A DNA stretch of 33,585 nt from Candidatus Krumholzibacteriia bacterium (GTDB taxonomy: Bacteria; Krumholzibacteriota; Krumholzibacteriia; LZORAL124-64-63). The stretch covers positions 1 to 33,585 of the forward strand of contig JANTFX010000024.1 in assembly GCA_024763215.1 (NCBI GenBank), in the 5' to 3' direction. A model generated the notes under the pieces. That model saw only the letters and a list, made by a program, of their open reading frames with translations. It had not been told where the DNA came from and searched no databases. Numbering within the stretch: the stretch's first letter is position 1; every line of letters begins with the position of its first letter. This document shows, piece after piece, positions 19,758 to 29,257 of this stretch. Position numbers and translations under genes: made by a program.

Positions 19758-20978
19758 TTGAAGTGGTTCAAGTGCATGCTCTTGGTGGTCGTGATGCTCT
19801 CGACCTTCGCGGCCATCGCAGCCGCCGGCTGTGATGCCAATCCCGTGGATGTGACCATCAGTGGCCAAGCCCGTTACCGCCTGGAAATCGACGGCCGCAG
19901 CTTCGACGCAGCCGAGAACAACGACTGGATGCAGTACATGCGCACCCGCATCGGTTTCAGTGCCACCGCCAGCGCCAACGCCGGCGCGTTCATCCAGTTC
20001 CAGGATTCCCGGATCCTGGGCCTGAATCCCGGCACCCAGGCCTTCAACAACAACACCGGCAACTATGAGACCGGCGTCCATCAGGCCTACCTGTGGTACA
20101 AACCCTGCGACAAGGGCTGGGTCAAGGCCGGCCGCATGTCCGTGGGCCTGCACAACGAGCGTCTGGTCGGCAAGGTCGGTTGGAGCAACATCGGGCGCAC
20201 CGAGGAAGGCGTGATGTTCGGCCGCAAATTGAGCGATGATGTGAACCTCACCGGCGCCGCCTTTCAGCTGCAGGAAAACAACCGGGACCAGCTCAATGAT
20301 GATGAGACAATCGGTGATCGATACATCGATCCCATGTTCTACCTGCTGAACGTCGGTTTCGCCGAGCAGGGCTTCGATCTGTTCGGCTACCTGCTCAAGA
20401 ACGAGGCGTTGAACAACTACAAGCTGTTCACCTTCGGCGCCTACAGCCACCGCACCTTCGCCGGCAGCTGGTTCTACGACTCCATGGTCGCCTTCCAGAC
20501 TGGCAGCGATGACGACATGGATTACAGCGGCATGCTCATCAACGCCGAGATCGGTGACAGGTTCGACAACGGCCTGGCTCTCAGCGGCCTGATCGACTAC
20601 ACCACCGGCGACGATGCGAGCACCGCCGACGAGATCGAGACCTTCAACAACCTGCTCTACACCGGCCACAAGTGGAACGGTTACATGGATTACTTCGTGG
20701 GGGGGATCTCCGAGGGCTTGATGGACCTCGCGCTGCGGGTGAAGTACCCCCTGGAGAACGGCTGGACCCTCAAGGGCGACGTGCACAGCTTCTCCACCGC
20801 CGAGGACATGGCCAACGGCAAGAGCAGCCTGGGTACGGAATTCGACTTCGCGGTCAAGAAGACCGACGGCCCCTTCTCCATCGAGGGCGGCCTGGGGATC
20901 TTCTCGCCCAGCGACGACTGGATCGATGGTGGCGACACCGGTTCCTGGGGTTACCTGCAGAGCATGGTCAACTTCTAG
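19758..20978 (+). CDS. Outer-membrane beta-barrel porin (alginate-export-like)
   Basis: The 406-residue product has a signal peptide (about residues 1-23) and then amphipathic strands with aromatic girdle residues throughout, such as ARYRLEIDG, MRTRIGFSATA, GAFIQFQDSR, VHQAYLWYK and WVKAGRMSVGLHNERLVG. The chain ends MVNF, the terminal Phe recognised by the BAM machinery. The overall pattern resembles alginate-export-type porins; the substrate is unknown. The start is TTG 19758, supported by AAGGAG at 19746-19751 six bases upstream; the first in-frame ATG (19776) would shorten the signal peptide. It is flanked by terminators, so is transcribed alone. It converges on the cytochrome operon. Confidence 0.82.
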   Translation: MKWFKCMLLVVVMLSTFAAIAAAGCDANPVDVTISGQARYRLEIDGRSFDAAENNDWMQYMRTRIGFSATASANAGAFIQFQDSRILGLNPGTQAFNNNTGNYETGVHQAYLWYKPCDKGWVKAGRMSVGLHNERLVGKVGWSNIGRTEEGVMFGRKLSDDVNLTGAAFQLQENNRDQLNDDETIGDRYIDPMFYLLNVGFAEQGFDLFGYLLKNEALNNYKLFTFGAYSHRTFAGSWFYDSMVAFQTGSDDDMDYSGMLINAEIGDRFDNGLALSGLIDYTTGDDASTADEIETFNNLLYTGHKWNGYMDYFVGGISEGLMDLALRVKYPLENGWTLKGDVHSFSTAEDMANGKSSLGTEFDFAVKKTDGPFSIEGGLGIFSPSDDWIDGGDTGSWGYLQSMVNF

Positions 20979-21002
20979 CATTCCTCGCCTCGGGAAGACA
21001 GA

Positions 21003-21035
21003 GAACCCCCGGCGCCCGGCGCCGGGGGTTCTTTT
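21003..21035 (+). terminator. Strong intrinsic terminator after the porin
   Basis: A perfect 14-base inverted repeat, GAACCCCCGGCGCC / GGCGCCGGGGGTTC around a single C, is followed by TTTT. The innermost bases must open to form the loop. It separates the porin from the convergent cytochrome operon, 20 bases before its last stop codon. Confidence 0.92.
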
Positions 21036-21055
21036 GTCTCGAGGAGCAGAGGGGC

Positions 21056-22591
21056 TCAGGGTGAAAGCGCTGCCTGGACCGTATCGACGGCGTCGGCGAA
21101 CTCGTCGGCCCTGGCGCCCAGGTATTCCCGCCGCAGATACTGGTGCATCTTCCGGTCGGGGTCGTGCTTGGCGATGGGCAACAGGAACTGGAATTCCTGG
21201 GGGCTGTCCAGGGCCAGGATGGAATGGCACAGGGTGCAGTCGTAGGGGATCGCTTGCCCCTGGTCGTCCACCATGTCCCGGTTGTGGCAGCGGAAGCAGC
21301 CCGCCTCGCCCTGATGGCCCAGGTGGGAGGGGTAGCTGTTCCACGTCACGTTCATGAAGGGGAAGATGTTCCGGGAGTAGATGTCCTGGAGAGCGGCCAC
21401 CATGGCGTCCACCCGGCGCGTCATGCCCGCGGCCGCGCCGCCTCGGCGCAGGTAGTACCCCTGCACCCCGTCGGCGATCCCCTGCAGGCCGTCCCGCTTG
21501 GACGAACCGTAGTCGCCGAGCAGGGCCTTCAGGGCCACCTTGCGCGCGAAGGGCAAGGTGGTGTCGATGGCCCCGGATGCGAGGGCCCGGTTCACGGCCT
21601 CGCCCGGATCCTCGTAGATGTGGGTCGCCCGGTTATGGCAGTCCACGCAGTCCATGGTGCGGACCTCGATCTCCTTCTCCGGTGCCGTGACGGCGTCCTT
21701 GCGGTTGTGGTAACGATGAAAATCGTCTCCCTTGCGCACCTCGACCCAGTCCATCTCCATGCGACGCTCATCCCGCGCCTGATACCGGACCTCGTTGCTG
21801 GCGGCGATGTGCCAGTGGATGGTCCCGGATTCCTCGCCGCTGCCGGAGCCTATCTTCAGCGACAGCGTGGTGTGCGAGGGCGTCGAATGCTCGTCGGAGG
21901 CGAAACTGGTGTAGGTCTTGATGCGGTTGCCGTAGAACTTGTCGGGCCAGTGGCATTTCTCGCAGGTCTCCCGGGCCGGCCGCAACTGGTGCACCGGCGT
22001 GGGGATGGGCCTGTCGTACAGATCGAAGGTGGCCGAGACCACCTGCCACAGACCGTTGAGCTTGGCGTTGATCAAGGCCTCCGTGCCTTCGCCGACATGG
22101 CATTCCACGCACTTGACGCGGGCATGGGGGGAGTTCTGGTAGGCCACCCATTCGGGCTCCATGACCTGATGGCAGGCCGTGCCGCAGAACTTCGGCGAAT
22201 CCATGAAGTGCAGCATGCGCGCGCCGCCCACGCCCAGAAACAGGATATTGATCACCGTCAGCAAGGCGAAGGTCGCCATCAGGGACGAACCGATGCGTTT
22301 GGCCCTGGTCATGTCGTCGGGGAATCGCTGGGTGAGCAGCTCGGAGGTCGAGCGGCCCGTGGCGCGGCGGTACTGCCACCACCCCAGAGGAACCAAGATC
22401 AGGCCGAGGATGAACAGGGCGGGCAGGGCCATGTAGCTGATGAGCCCGACGTAGGAATTCGTCAGGATCCCCGCGATCCGCAGCAGCTCGAAGAACACAA
22501 AGAGCAGGAAGGCGGAGGTCGTCAGCACGACCCCCACCGTTCCCGTCCAGTTGGTCGCAAGCCCGCGGATGAAGAGCTGGAATCGCTTCAT
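21056..22591 (-). CDS. Membrane-anchored hexaheme NapC/NirT-like cytochrome c
   Basis: The 511-residue product has three N-terminal transmembrane helices (about 17-38, 48-70, 102-122) and a periplasmic domain with six covalent heme sites. The first is CGTACH at 136-141, with a three-residue spacer and QVM following. The others are CVECH (161), CEKCH (210), CVDCH (315), CFRCH (432) and CTLCH (452). The first site and its SPHARVKCVECH neighbour match NapC/NirT/NrfH-type quinol dehydrogenases, which pass electrons from menaquinol to periplasmic reductases. It is second in an operon, 11 bases after the octaheme gene, with an AAGGGG Shine-Dalgarno. Its likely job is electron exchange between the quinone pool and the octaheme protein. 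Confidence 0.88.
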   Translation of the reverse strand: MKRFQLFIRGLATNWTGTVGVVLTTSAFLLFVFFELLRIAGILTNSYVGLISYMALPALFILGLILVPLGWWQYRRATGRSTSELLTQRFPDDMTRAKRIGSSLMATFALLTVINILFLGVGGARMLHFMDSPKFCGTACHQVMEPEWVAYQNSPHARVKCVECHVGEGTEALINAKLNGLWQVVSATFDLYDRPIPTPVHQLRPARETCEKCHWPDKFYGNRIKTYTSFASDEHSTPSHTTLSLKIGSGSGEESGTIHWHIAASNEVRYQARDERRMEMDWVEVRKGDDFHRYHNRKDAVTAPEKEIEVRTMDCVDCHNRATHIYEDPGEAVNRALASGAIDTTLPFARKVALKALLGDYGSSKRDGLQGIADGVQGYYLRRGGAAAGMTRRVDAMVAALQDIYSRNIFPFMNVTWNSYPSHLGHQGEAGCFRCHNRDMVDDQGQAIPYDCTLCHSILALDSPQEFQFLLPIAKHDPDRKMHQYLRREYLGARADEFADAVDTVQAALSP

Positions 22592-22602
22592 CGCTTATCC
22601 CC

Positions 22603-23931
22603 TTACTTGGACTGGACCTGGTAGAAGTCATCGAACATCTCGGCCATCTTGCCCGACTTGATGTCCGCCTTGATGTCCGCGGTGGGGCGGTTCAGCCACT
22701 GGTGATACGGATCGGCCAGGACCTCGTCGATCAGCTTGTTCATCTCGGGGTTGTCGTAGGCCCGCAGCTCGGGGATGTACTTGAAGTAGAAATGCTGGGC
22801 CACGTCGTAGATGCCGTGCCACCAGGTGTAGTCCGGCCCCATCATCGAGGCGCCCATGCGCGCGCGCCGGCCCTCATGGTGCCAGATCTCCCACCAGGTC
22901 CAGTCGTAGTCGTTGGAGAAGGCGGCCTTGCCCTCGCCGAGCTTCAGCTCCTTGGCCTTCTTGTAGAGCTGCAGGCCCGGCTTGGCGAACTTCTCGTTGT
23001 ACAGGTTGACGATGCCGTCGAACTGGGCGTAGTGGCCGTCCACGAAGCCCTGGCCGTGGCAGTTGGTGCAGACGTCCTGCATGTTCTTGCGCCTGGACTG
23101 CCAGTCGGGCTTGGTCTTCGATACGGGCGGCCGCAGGGTCCAGCTGATGCGCTGCCCGACATCGTGGGTGACCTGCTGGTTGGGTGTGGCCGACATGTGG
23201 CAGGTGGCGCAGGTGGGGGCCTCGTCGTAGTCCTGGCCCACGATCCACGGTTCGGAGTCCAGGTTCATCTCGTCCTTGTGGGTGTAGTAGGCGTTGCCGT
23301 GCTTGGATTCCTTGTAGATCTCTTCCTGCGGATGATCCGGCCCGAGGTGGCACTTGCCGCAGGATTCGGGCTGCCGGGCCTGCTTGACGCTGAAGGCGTG
23401 CCGGGTGTGGCAGGCGGTGCAGGAACCCTTGCTGCCGTCGGGATTGATGCGTCCGATGCCGCTGTTGGGCCAGCTGAGGCGGGACAGCTTGTTGGGGCTG
23501 TCGGGATCGATCTCCACCTTGCACCCGTGGCAGTTCTCGCAGCCGGCAACGGCCACCGGCGCCCCGCCGGCCGCATGGGCCAGGTAGGCGTCCTTGGATT
23601 CCAGGATTTCCCCGGCGGTGGCGTGGTATGACGCCATCACTTCCATGGTCTGTTTCTGGTGGCAGACGCCGCAGTCCTTGGGGGTGACCAGGGTGGCGAT
23701 CAGGGCCCCCTCGTGCATGAAGGCGTCGGGCTCGCCCTTGGCTGCGTGGTGGCAGTCCAGGCAGGTCACGTTGTGCTTGGCGTGTTCACTCTTGTACCAC
23801 TGGTTGTACAGTCCGTGTGATTTCTCCTTGTGGCAGGTCATGCACTTGCCGGCCACGCTTTCCTGGGCGGCGGTGGCCGCGCCCGCCAGCAGGCACATCA
23901 GGATGCAAGCGGTGATCAGGGATCGTTTCAT
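22603..23931 (-). CDS. Octaheme c-type cytochrome, hydroxylamine oxidoreductase (HAO) family
   Basis: The 442-residue product has a signal peptide cut near TAA-QES and eight CxxCH heme sites at residues 30, 57, 87, 131, 171, 191, 241 and 288. The block GSCTACHTRHAF followed by ARQPESCGKCHLGPDHPQEE is characteristic of the HAO family. Members oxidise hydroxylamine, or run in reverse and reduce nitrite/hydroxylamine to ammonium. Pairing with a NapC/NirT-like gene is typical of the reductive type, but direction cannot be proven. Tyr368 in MMGPDYTWWHG lies in the region that supplies the cross-linking Tyr in oxidative enzymes; I cannot say it is the same residue. The start is the second ATG of an ATGATG pair, with AAGGAG 7 bases before it; the upstream extension to 24150 is low-complexity and rejected. 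Confidence 0.9.
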   Translation of the reverse strand: MKRSLITACILMCLLAGAATAAQESVAGKCMTCHKEKSHGLYNQWYKSEHAKHNVTCLDCHHAAKGEPDAFMHEGALIATLVTPKDCGVCHQKQTMEVMASYHATAGEILESKDAYLAHAAGGAPVAVAGCENCHGCKVEIDPDSPNKLSRLSWPNSGIGRINPDGSKGSCTACHTRHAFSVKQARQPESCGKCHLGPDHPQEEIYKESKHGNAYYTHKDEMNLDSEPWIVGQDYDEAPTCATCHMSATPNQQVTHDVGQRISWTLRPPVSKTKPDWQSRRKNMQDVCTNCHGQGFVDGHYAQFDGIVNLYNEKFAKPGLQLYKKAKELKLGEGKAAFSNDYDWTWWEIWHHEGRRARMGASMMGPDYTWWHGIYDVAQHFYFKYIPELRAYDNPEMNKLIDEVLADPYHQWLNRPTADIKADIKSGKMAEMFDDFYQVQSK

Positions 23932-23934
23932 CAT

Positions 23935-24503
23935 CGGTCTCCTTGCTTGGACTCGTGGGACAGGCGAAACACTGGCTGGATTGTCGGGTTGTGTCCTGGG
24001 GCAAACAAACAAAAAATTTCCATGCGGAGGCCGGGGGCCATCCGCACCGGCAGCAGCCCCGGGAAAGTTCCACCGGTGGCGCGGGGCCGAATTCGGACGC
24101 AGGCCCTTGGGAGCGGGCAGAACGGACCTCGGGTATGGGGCTGATAACACCCATGTCCCGACTAGGGTTAAGGGATAAAGAGACCCACAAGTCCTGTTTT
24201 GGGTTGGGGGGATTCAGCCCAGTTATCGGATCACGGTTTTCAGGCCCTGATCTGCAATTTCCAACCATTTAGAGATGGGAAAAAATAACATGGCCACCCC
24301 GGGCAGGCCCCCCTTCAGCCTCTCGGCAGGGTTCCATGCTGGAAAAAATAGTTAAAATGTTGGAAATCAATATCATTACATTGAAATATATCTGGAAAAA
24401 TTCCCCTGCCGACCTTGCGGGGGTCATGTTCATGATCCTATCATATAAAATCCGTATAGTTCGCCCTTAACGGAAAAAAACAGAAGGCCCGGGTCAATCG
24501 AAC
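23935..24503. other. Gene-free spacer between cytochrome operon and dnaG
   Basis: No convincing coding region is seen in these 569 bases. The left half is GC-rich; from about 24200 it becomes AT-rich with several A/T runs. It should hold the cytochrome operon promoter (a weak minus-strand TTGTTT-17-GACAAT near 23976-24004 is the best I find) and a dnaG promoter (TATAAA 24444-24449 or TATAGT 24455-24460, without good -35 boxes). An operator-like inverted repeat is at 24367-24384. Confidence 0.5.
24367..24384. promoter_or_regulatory. Inverted-repeat operator candidate in the cytochrome/dnaG spacer
   Basis: TCAAT, eight bases, then ATTGA. The sequence TCAATATCATTACATTGA resembles the porin upstream site: 15 of 18 aligned bases agree with a one-base gap. 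It has partial Fur-like character (12 of 19). It is about 430 bases from the cytochrome start and 120 from dnaG. Confidence 0.3.
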
Positions 24504-26282
24504 ATGGCACCTGTTTTTTCGCCGGACATCATCGCCCGCGTCAAGGATGAGACCGACATCGTCGAGGTCGTGCGCCAGCATGTGGACCTCAAGGCTGCCG
24601 GGTCAGTGTACAAAGGGCTGTGCCCCTTCCACAAGGAAAAAACTCCCAGCTTCATCGTCACCCCCGCCCGGGGGCGCTATCACTGCTTCGGCTGTGGAGC
24701 CGGAGGCGATGTCATCTCGTTCGTGATGGCGGTCGAGGGCGTCACGTTCCCCGAGGCGGTGGAGATCCTGGCCCGCCCCCTGGACATCGATCTGTCGGAC
24801 TGGCTCCGGGAGGACGAATCCGAAGGTGAGCGGCGCGCGTTCTACCGGGCCAACGCGGCCGCGGCCGAGATCTGGAAGCAGGCGCTGTGGGATGATGCGG
24901 CCGGCGGGCAGGCCCGCGCCTATCTGACCGGCCGGGGATTCGGCGAGAAAGTCCTGCGGGATCTGGACGTGGGCTGGGCCCCGGCCAGTTCCACGTGGCT
25001 GATGCGGCAACTCGCGGGCGCGGGGGTGGACAGGGAACTGGCGCTGCGGGCCGACCTGGTGCGCAACGGGAATCAGGGCGAGGGGTTTGCCTATTTCCGC
25101 AGCCGGATTATATTCCCCATCAAGACCATTTCCAGGCAGGTGACGGGATTCGGCGGCCGCGTCCTCGGCCAGGGTGAGCCGAAGTACCTGAACTCGGCCG
25201 ACAGCCCATACTTCAGCAAAGGCAATCTTCTGTATGGTTTGGACTACTCCCGGATGGCCATCGCCCGGGAGAAGGCGGCCATCCTGGTCGAGGGGTACCT
25301 GGATCTGATCGCCTTGGTCCAGGCGGGATTCAACAACGTGGTGGCCACCTGCGGCACGGCCTTCACGGCCCAGCAGGCGCGGCTTGTCCGCCGCGGCGCG
25401 CCGGTGGTCTACCTCCTGTTCGACGGGGACAAGGCCGGCAGAAAGGCCGCGGTACGTTCGGCCGACATCGCCCTGCGCGAGGGGCTCGAGCCCAAGATCG
25501 CCACCCTTCCTGCCCGGCTGGATCCGGCGGACGTGGTGATGGACCGGGGGCGGGCCGGCATCGAGGAGGTCCTGTCCGGCGCTTCGGGATACGTGGGTTA
25601 CCTGCAACAACTGGCCGCACCCCAGTGGGACGACCGGACGGTCAAGGAACGGGCCGTCAAGCAGATCCTGGCCACCGTGGCGGGGATTCCCGATGCCCTG
25701 CGCCGGGAGTACGTGCTGCAGGAAACGGCGGAGGTGTTCGGGCTGGGGATCGACCTGCTGCGTGCGATGGTGGGCGGGGAAACGTCCGGCAAGGCCCGGG
25801 CCGCGGTGGCCGCCGGGCGTGCGGGCTCCGACGCCCCGGCAGCCTCTGCCGCCGGAAGCGAATCCGGTTCTCCCGGCCCCTCCACGGAGGCGCCTCCGAG
25901 GGCCACCAGGGTCAAGCCCCTGGCCAGGATCAACACCGCGGCCATCGAGACGGATCTGTTCGCCCACGTGCTCATGGATCCCAGCGGGCGCGCCGCCGAG
26001 GTGTTCGCCGCCCGGCGGCAGGAGATCGACCTGGCCTCGCCCGCGGCCCGCACCCTGTCCGCGGAAATCGAAGCCTGGCTCGCGGAACGGTCCGCGGGGG
26101 GGGGCGAATCCCTGCGCGATTTCGTCCTCGGGCGCTGGAACCTGGTCGGGGACGACGCCTACCGAGCGTTCATCAGCCGCCTGCTGGATGAACCCGCCCG
26201 GCCGGCCGGCACCGATTTCGCCCGGATCGCCACCGATTGCCTCGCGCGCCTGCAACAGAATCGCAGAACACACTTGGACTGA
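24504..26282 (+). CDS. dnaG: DNA primase
   Basis: DnaG makes RNA primers at the replication fork. The 592-residue product has the N-terminal CHC2 zinc finger with Cys40, His43, Cys61 and Cys64 (CPFHKEK, CFGCGAGGD). The RNA-polymerase/TOPRIM core follows, with FGGRVLG, ILVEGYLDLI near residue 262 and LLFDGDKAG near 306. A variable Ala/Pro-rich linker (about 430-475) leads to a helical C-terminal domain for DnaB helicase. No clear Shine-Dalgarno precedes ATG 24504. rpoD follows after 24 bases, the classic dnaG-rpoD macromolecular synthesis pairing. A run of nine G at 26096-26104 lies in the C-terminal part. Confidence 0.96.
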   Translation: MAPVFSPDIIARVKDETDIVEVVRQHVDLKAAGSVYKGLCPFHKEKTPSFIVTPARGRYHCFGCGAGGDVISFVMAVEGVTFPEAVEILARPLDIDLSDWLREDESEGERRAFYRANAAAAEIWKQALWDDAAGGQARAYLTGRGFGEKVLRDLDVGWAPASSTWLMRQLAGAGVDRELALRADLVRNGNQGEGFAYFRSRIIFPIKTISRQVTGFGGRVLGQGEPKYLNSADSPYFSKGNLLYGLDYSRMAIAREKAAILVEGYLDLIALVQAGFNNVVATCGTAFTAQQARLVRRGAPVVYLLFDGDKAGRKAAVRSADIALREGLEPKIATLPARLDPADVVMDRGRAGIEEVLSGASGYVGYLQQLAAPQWDDRTVKERAVKQILATVAGIPDALRREYVLQETAEVFGLGIDLLRAMVGGETSGKARAAVAAGRAGSDAPAASAAGSESGSPGPSTEAPPRATRVKPLARINTAAIETDLFAHVLMDPSGRAAEVFAARRQEIDLASPAARTLSAEIEAWLAERSAGGGESLRDFVLGRWNLVGDDAYRAFISRLLDEPARPAGTDFARIATDCLARLQQNRRTHLD

Positions 26283-26306
26283 ACCATCCGGGGGTCGGAT
26301 CAGAAC

Positions 26307-28028
<1,722 letters not shown>

Positions 28029-28034
28029 TTGGGA

Positions 28035-28063
28035 TTGACCGGGCCGGGGACATTGGTTATCTT
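28035..28063 (+). promoter_or_regulatory. Sigma-70 promoter for the tRNA genes
   Basis: TTGACC (28035-28040) and TATCTT (28058-28063) are separated by exactly 17 bases. The predicted start near 28070 is about 10 bases before the first tRNA. Confidence 0.7.
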
Positions 28064-28079
28064 CCGCGTCCTGGTTCGG

Positions 28080-28156
28080 GGGCCTATAGCTCAGTTGGTC
28101 AGAGCAGCCGGCTCATAACCGGCCGGTCCCTGGTTCGAGTCCAGGTGGGCCCACCA
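28080..28156 (+). tRNA. tRNA with CAU anticodon, probably tRNA-Ile2
   Basis: A 77-base tRNA with acceptor GGGCCTA/TGGGCCC (one G-U pair), anticodon stem GCCGG/CCGGC, loop CTCATAA with CAT at 28114-28116, T arm CCTGG-TTCGAGT-CCAGG and encoded ACCA end. The CAU anticodon fits elongator Met or Ile2. The C4-G69 and C5-G68 pairs are features recognised by TilS in E. coli Ile2, so Ile2 (lysidine-modified, reading AUA) is favoured; Met is not excluded. Not an initiator: the first acceptor pair is G-C and the three G-C pairs of the initiator anticodon stem are not the pattern here. Confidence 0.9.
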
Positions 28157-28193
28157 GTTTCCGGACCGGACCGGTCGACGATGGGGGCCTGAG

Positions 28194-28308
28194 CCGAACG
28201 GAAAGATGATGACGGGGGCGATTAGCTCAGCTGGCTAGAGCGCTCGCCTCACACGCGAGAGGTCACTGGTTCGAGTCCAGTATCGCCCACCATCGTCTTT
28301 CCGTTCGG
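28194..28308. repeat. Inverted repeat enclosing tRNA-Val
   Basis: CCGAACGGAAAGATGATG (28194-28211) can pair over all 18 positions (one G-U) with CATCGTCTTTCCGTTCGG (28291-28308). The arms lie on either side of tRNA-Val, and the right arm includes the CA of its CCA end. In a precursor transcript the tRNA would sit at the end of a long helix. Confidence 0.8.
28216..28292 (+). tRNA. tRNA-Val (CAC)
   Basis: A 77-base tRNA with acceptor GGGCGAT/ATCGCCC, D arm GCTC-type with AGCTGGCTA loop, anticodon stem CTCGC/GCGAG, loop CTCACAC with CAC at 28250-28252, T arm ACTGG-TTCGAGT-CCAGT and encoded ACCA end. It reads GUG. Confidence 0.95.
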
Positions 28309-28384
28309 TTTCGCACAGGCGGTCTGTTCCCGGTATGCGGATGACGGTTTGGATCCTTGCCGGCGGGCCGGAAAAGCAGGAGGG

Positions 28385-28414
28385 AAGGGGCGCTGCGGCG
28401 TCCTTTTTTCTTTT
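28385..28414 (+). terminator. Intrinsic terminator after the tRNA genes
   Basis: AAGGG and CGC pair with GCG and TCCTT around TGCG, with one bulged G. The stem runs into a T-rich tract (TTTTTTCTTTTG, starting within the stem end). Confidence 0.65.
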
Positions 28415-28517
28415 GTCACATGGGGCGGCAGCGACGCGGTCCGGCCAGGCGGTAGGGGGCTTGGTGCGACCTGGCCCGGCGTGATATGCTGACCCGGTTC
28501 CTGCCGGGGAGGTGGTG

Positions 28518-29231
28518 GTGGAAAACGAAATCCTGATCGATCTGATGGTGCAGCTGGCCGGCCTGGAGGCCGAACGCCATCGCTGCCTGGCCGCCATGGA
28601 CCGCGACGCCAGGGCTGCGGACCTGCTGGAAGGCCTGCAGGCCGAATACGCCTCCGATGCCGACACGGCGGCCGGTCGCTTGCAGGCTGCGCGCCTGGAA
28701 CAACGCCGCGTGGACAAGGACCTGGCGGAGCTGGAAAGGGTCCTGGAACGCAAGCGCGGCCTGCTGGCCCGCTCCCGTGACCCCCGGGAAACCAGCGCCC
28801 TGCAGCGGGAGATCGCCGGGCTGGAAACGCGGCAGGACACCCTTCTGGCCGAGGCCTGCCGGCTGCTCGAGCAGGTCGAGGAACAGGATAGGGCGGCCCG
28901 GGATGTGGATGCGGAAGCCCTGGAACAGGAGCGGCGCGCCGTCGCCCGGCAGGCGGAAATCGCAGAGGAGCATGCCCGGCTGGCCTCCGCCCTGCCGGAA
29001 ATAGAGGCCGAGATCCTGCGCCTGAAGGCCATGGTGCCGCCGGCGGTGGGGCGGCATCTGCAGCGTCTGTGGGACCGCCAGATGTTGGCGTCGGTGTACG
29101 AGAACGATGGTTCCTGTTCGGCCTGCGGTTCCAGGCTGACTCCCCAAAAGGCGCTGTCGGTCCAGCATGGGCGCGAGCTGGTCAAGTGCCCCGCCTGCGC
29201 CCGCTTCGTGGTGCATAAACCCTGGCACTGA
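28518..29231 (+). CDS. C4 zinc-ribbon coiled-coil protein (zf-RING_7 / DUF164 family)
   Basis: The 237-residue product is almost entirely a long charged coiled-coil (about residues 10-170), with repeated Leu/Ala heptads and segments such as ELERVLERKRGLL and SALQREIAGLETRQ. It ends in a C4 zinc ribbon with Cys200, Cys203, Cys224 and Cys227 (CSACGSRL, CPACARF). This matches the zf-RING_7 family, which is thought to bind nucleic acid but has no settled role. Three consecutive GTG codons (28512, 28515, 28518) could start it; GTG 28518 is preferred because GGGGAGG (28506-28512) is 5 bases upstream. It precedes an RNase HI gene and rnpB, an order also known from Actinobacteria. Confidence 0.85.
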   Translation: MENEILIDLMVQLAGLEAERHRCLAAMDRDARAADLLEGLQAEYASDADTAAGRLQAARLEQRRVDKDLAELERVLERKRGLLARSRDPRETSALQREIAGLETRQDTLLAEACRLLEQVEEQDRAARDVDAEALEQERRAVARQAEIAEEHARLASALPEIEAEILRLKAMVPPAVGRHLQRLWDRQMLASVYENDGSCSACGSRLTPQKALSVQHGRELVKCPACARFVVHKPWH

Positions 29232-29257
29232 TCCCCCGAAGTCCTGGAAAGGTTGAT

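Noticed and set aside
19758-19850. Lipoprotein signal at the porin N-terminus (AAAGC)
   Set aside because: The lipobox is poor (no Leu at -3) and a barrel porin with terminal Phe is not expected to be lipidated.
23935-24503. FNR/NNR-type box (TTGAT-N4-ATCAA) upstream of the cytochrome operon
   Set aside because: Searched by eye on both strands; no acceptable match found.
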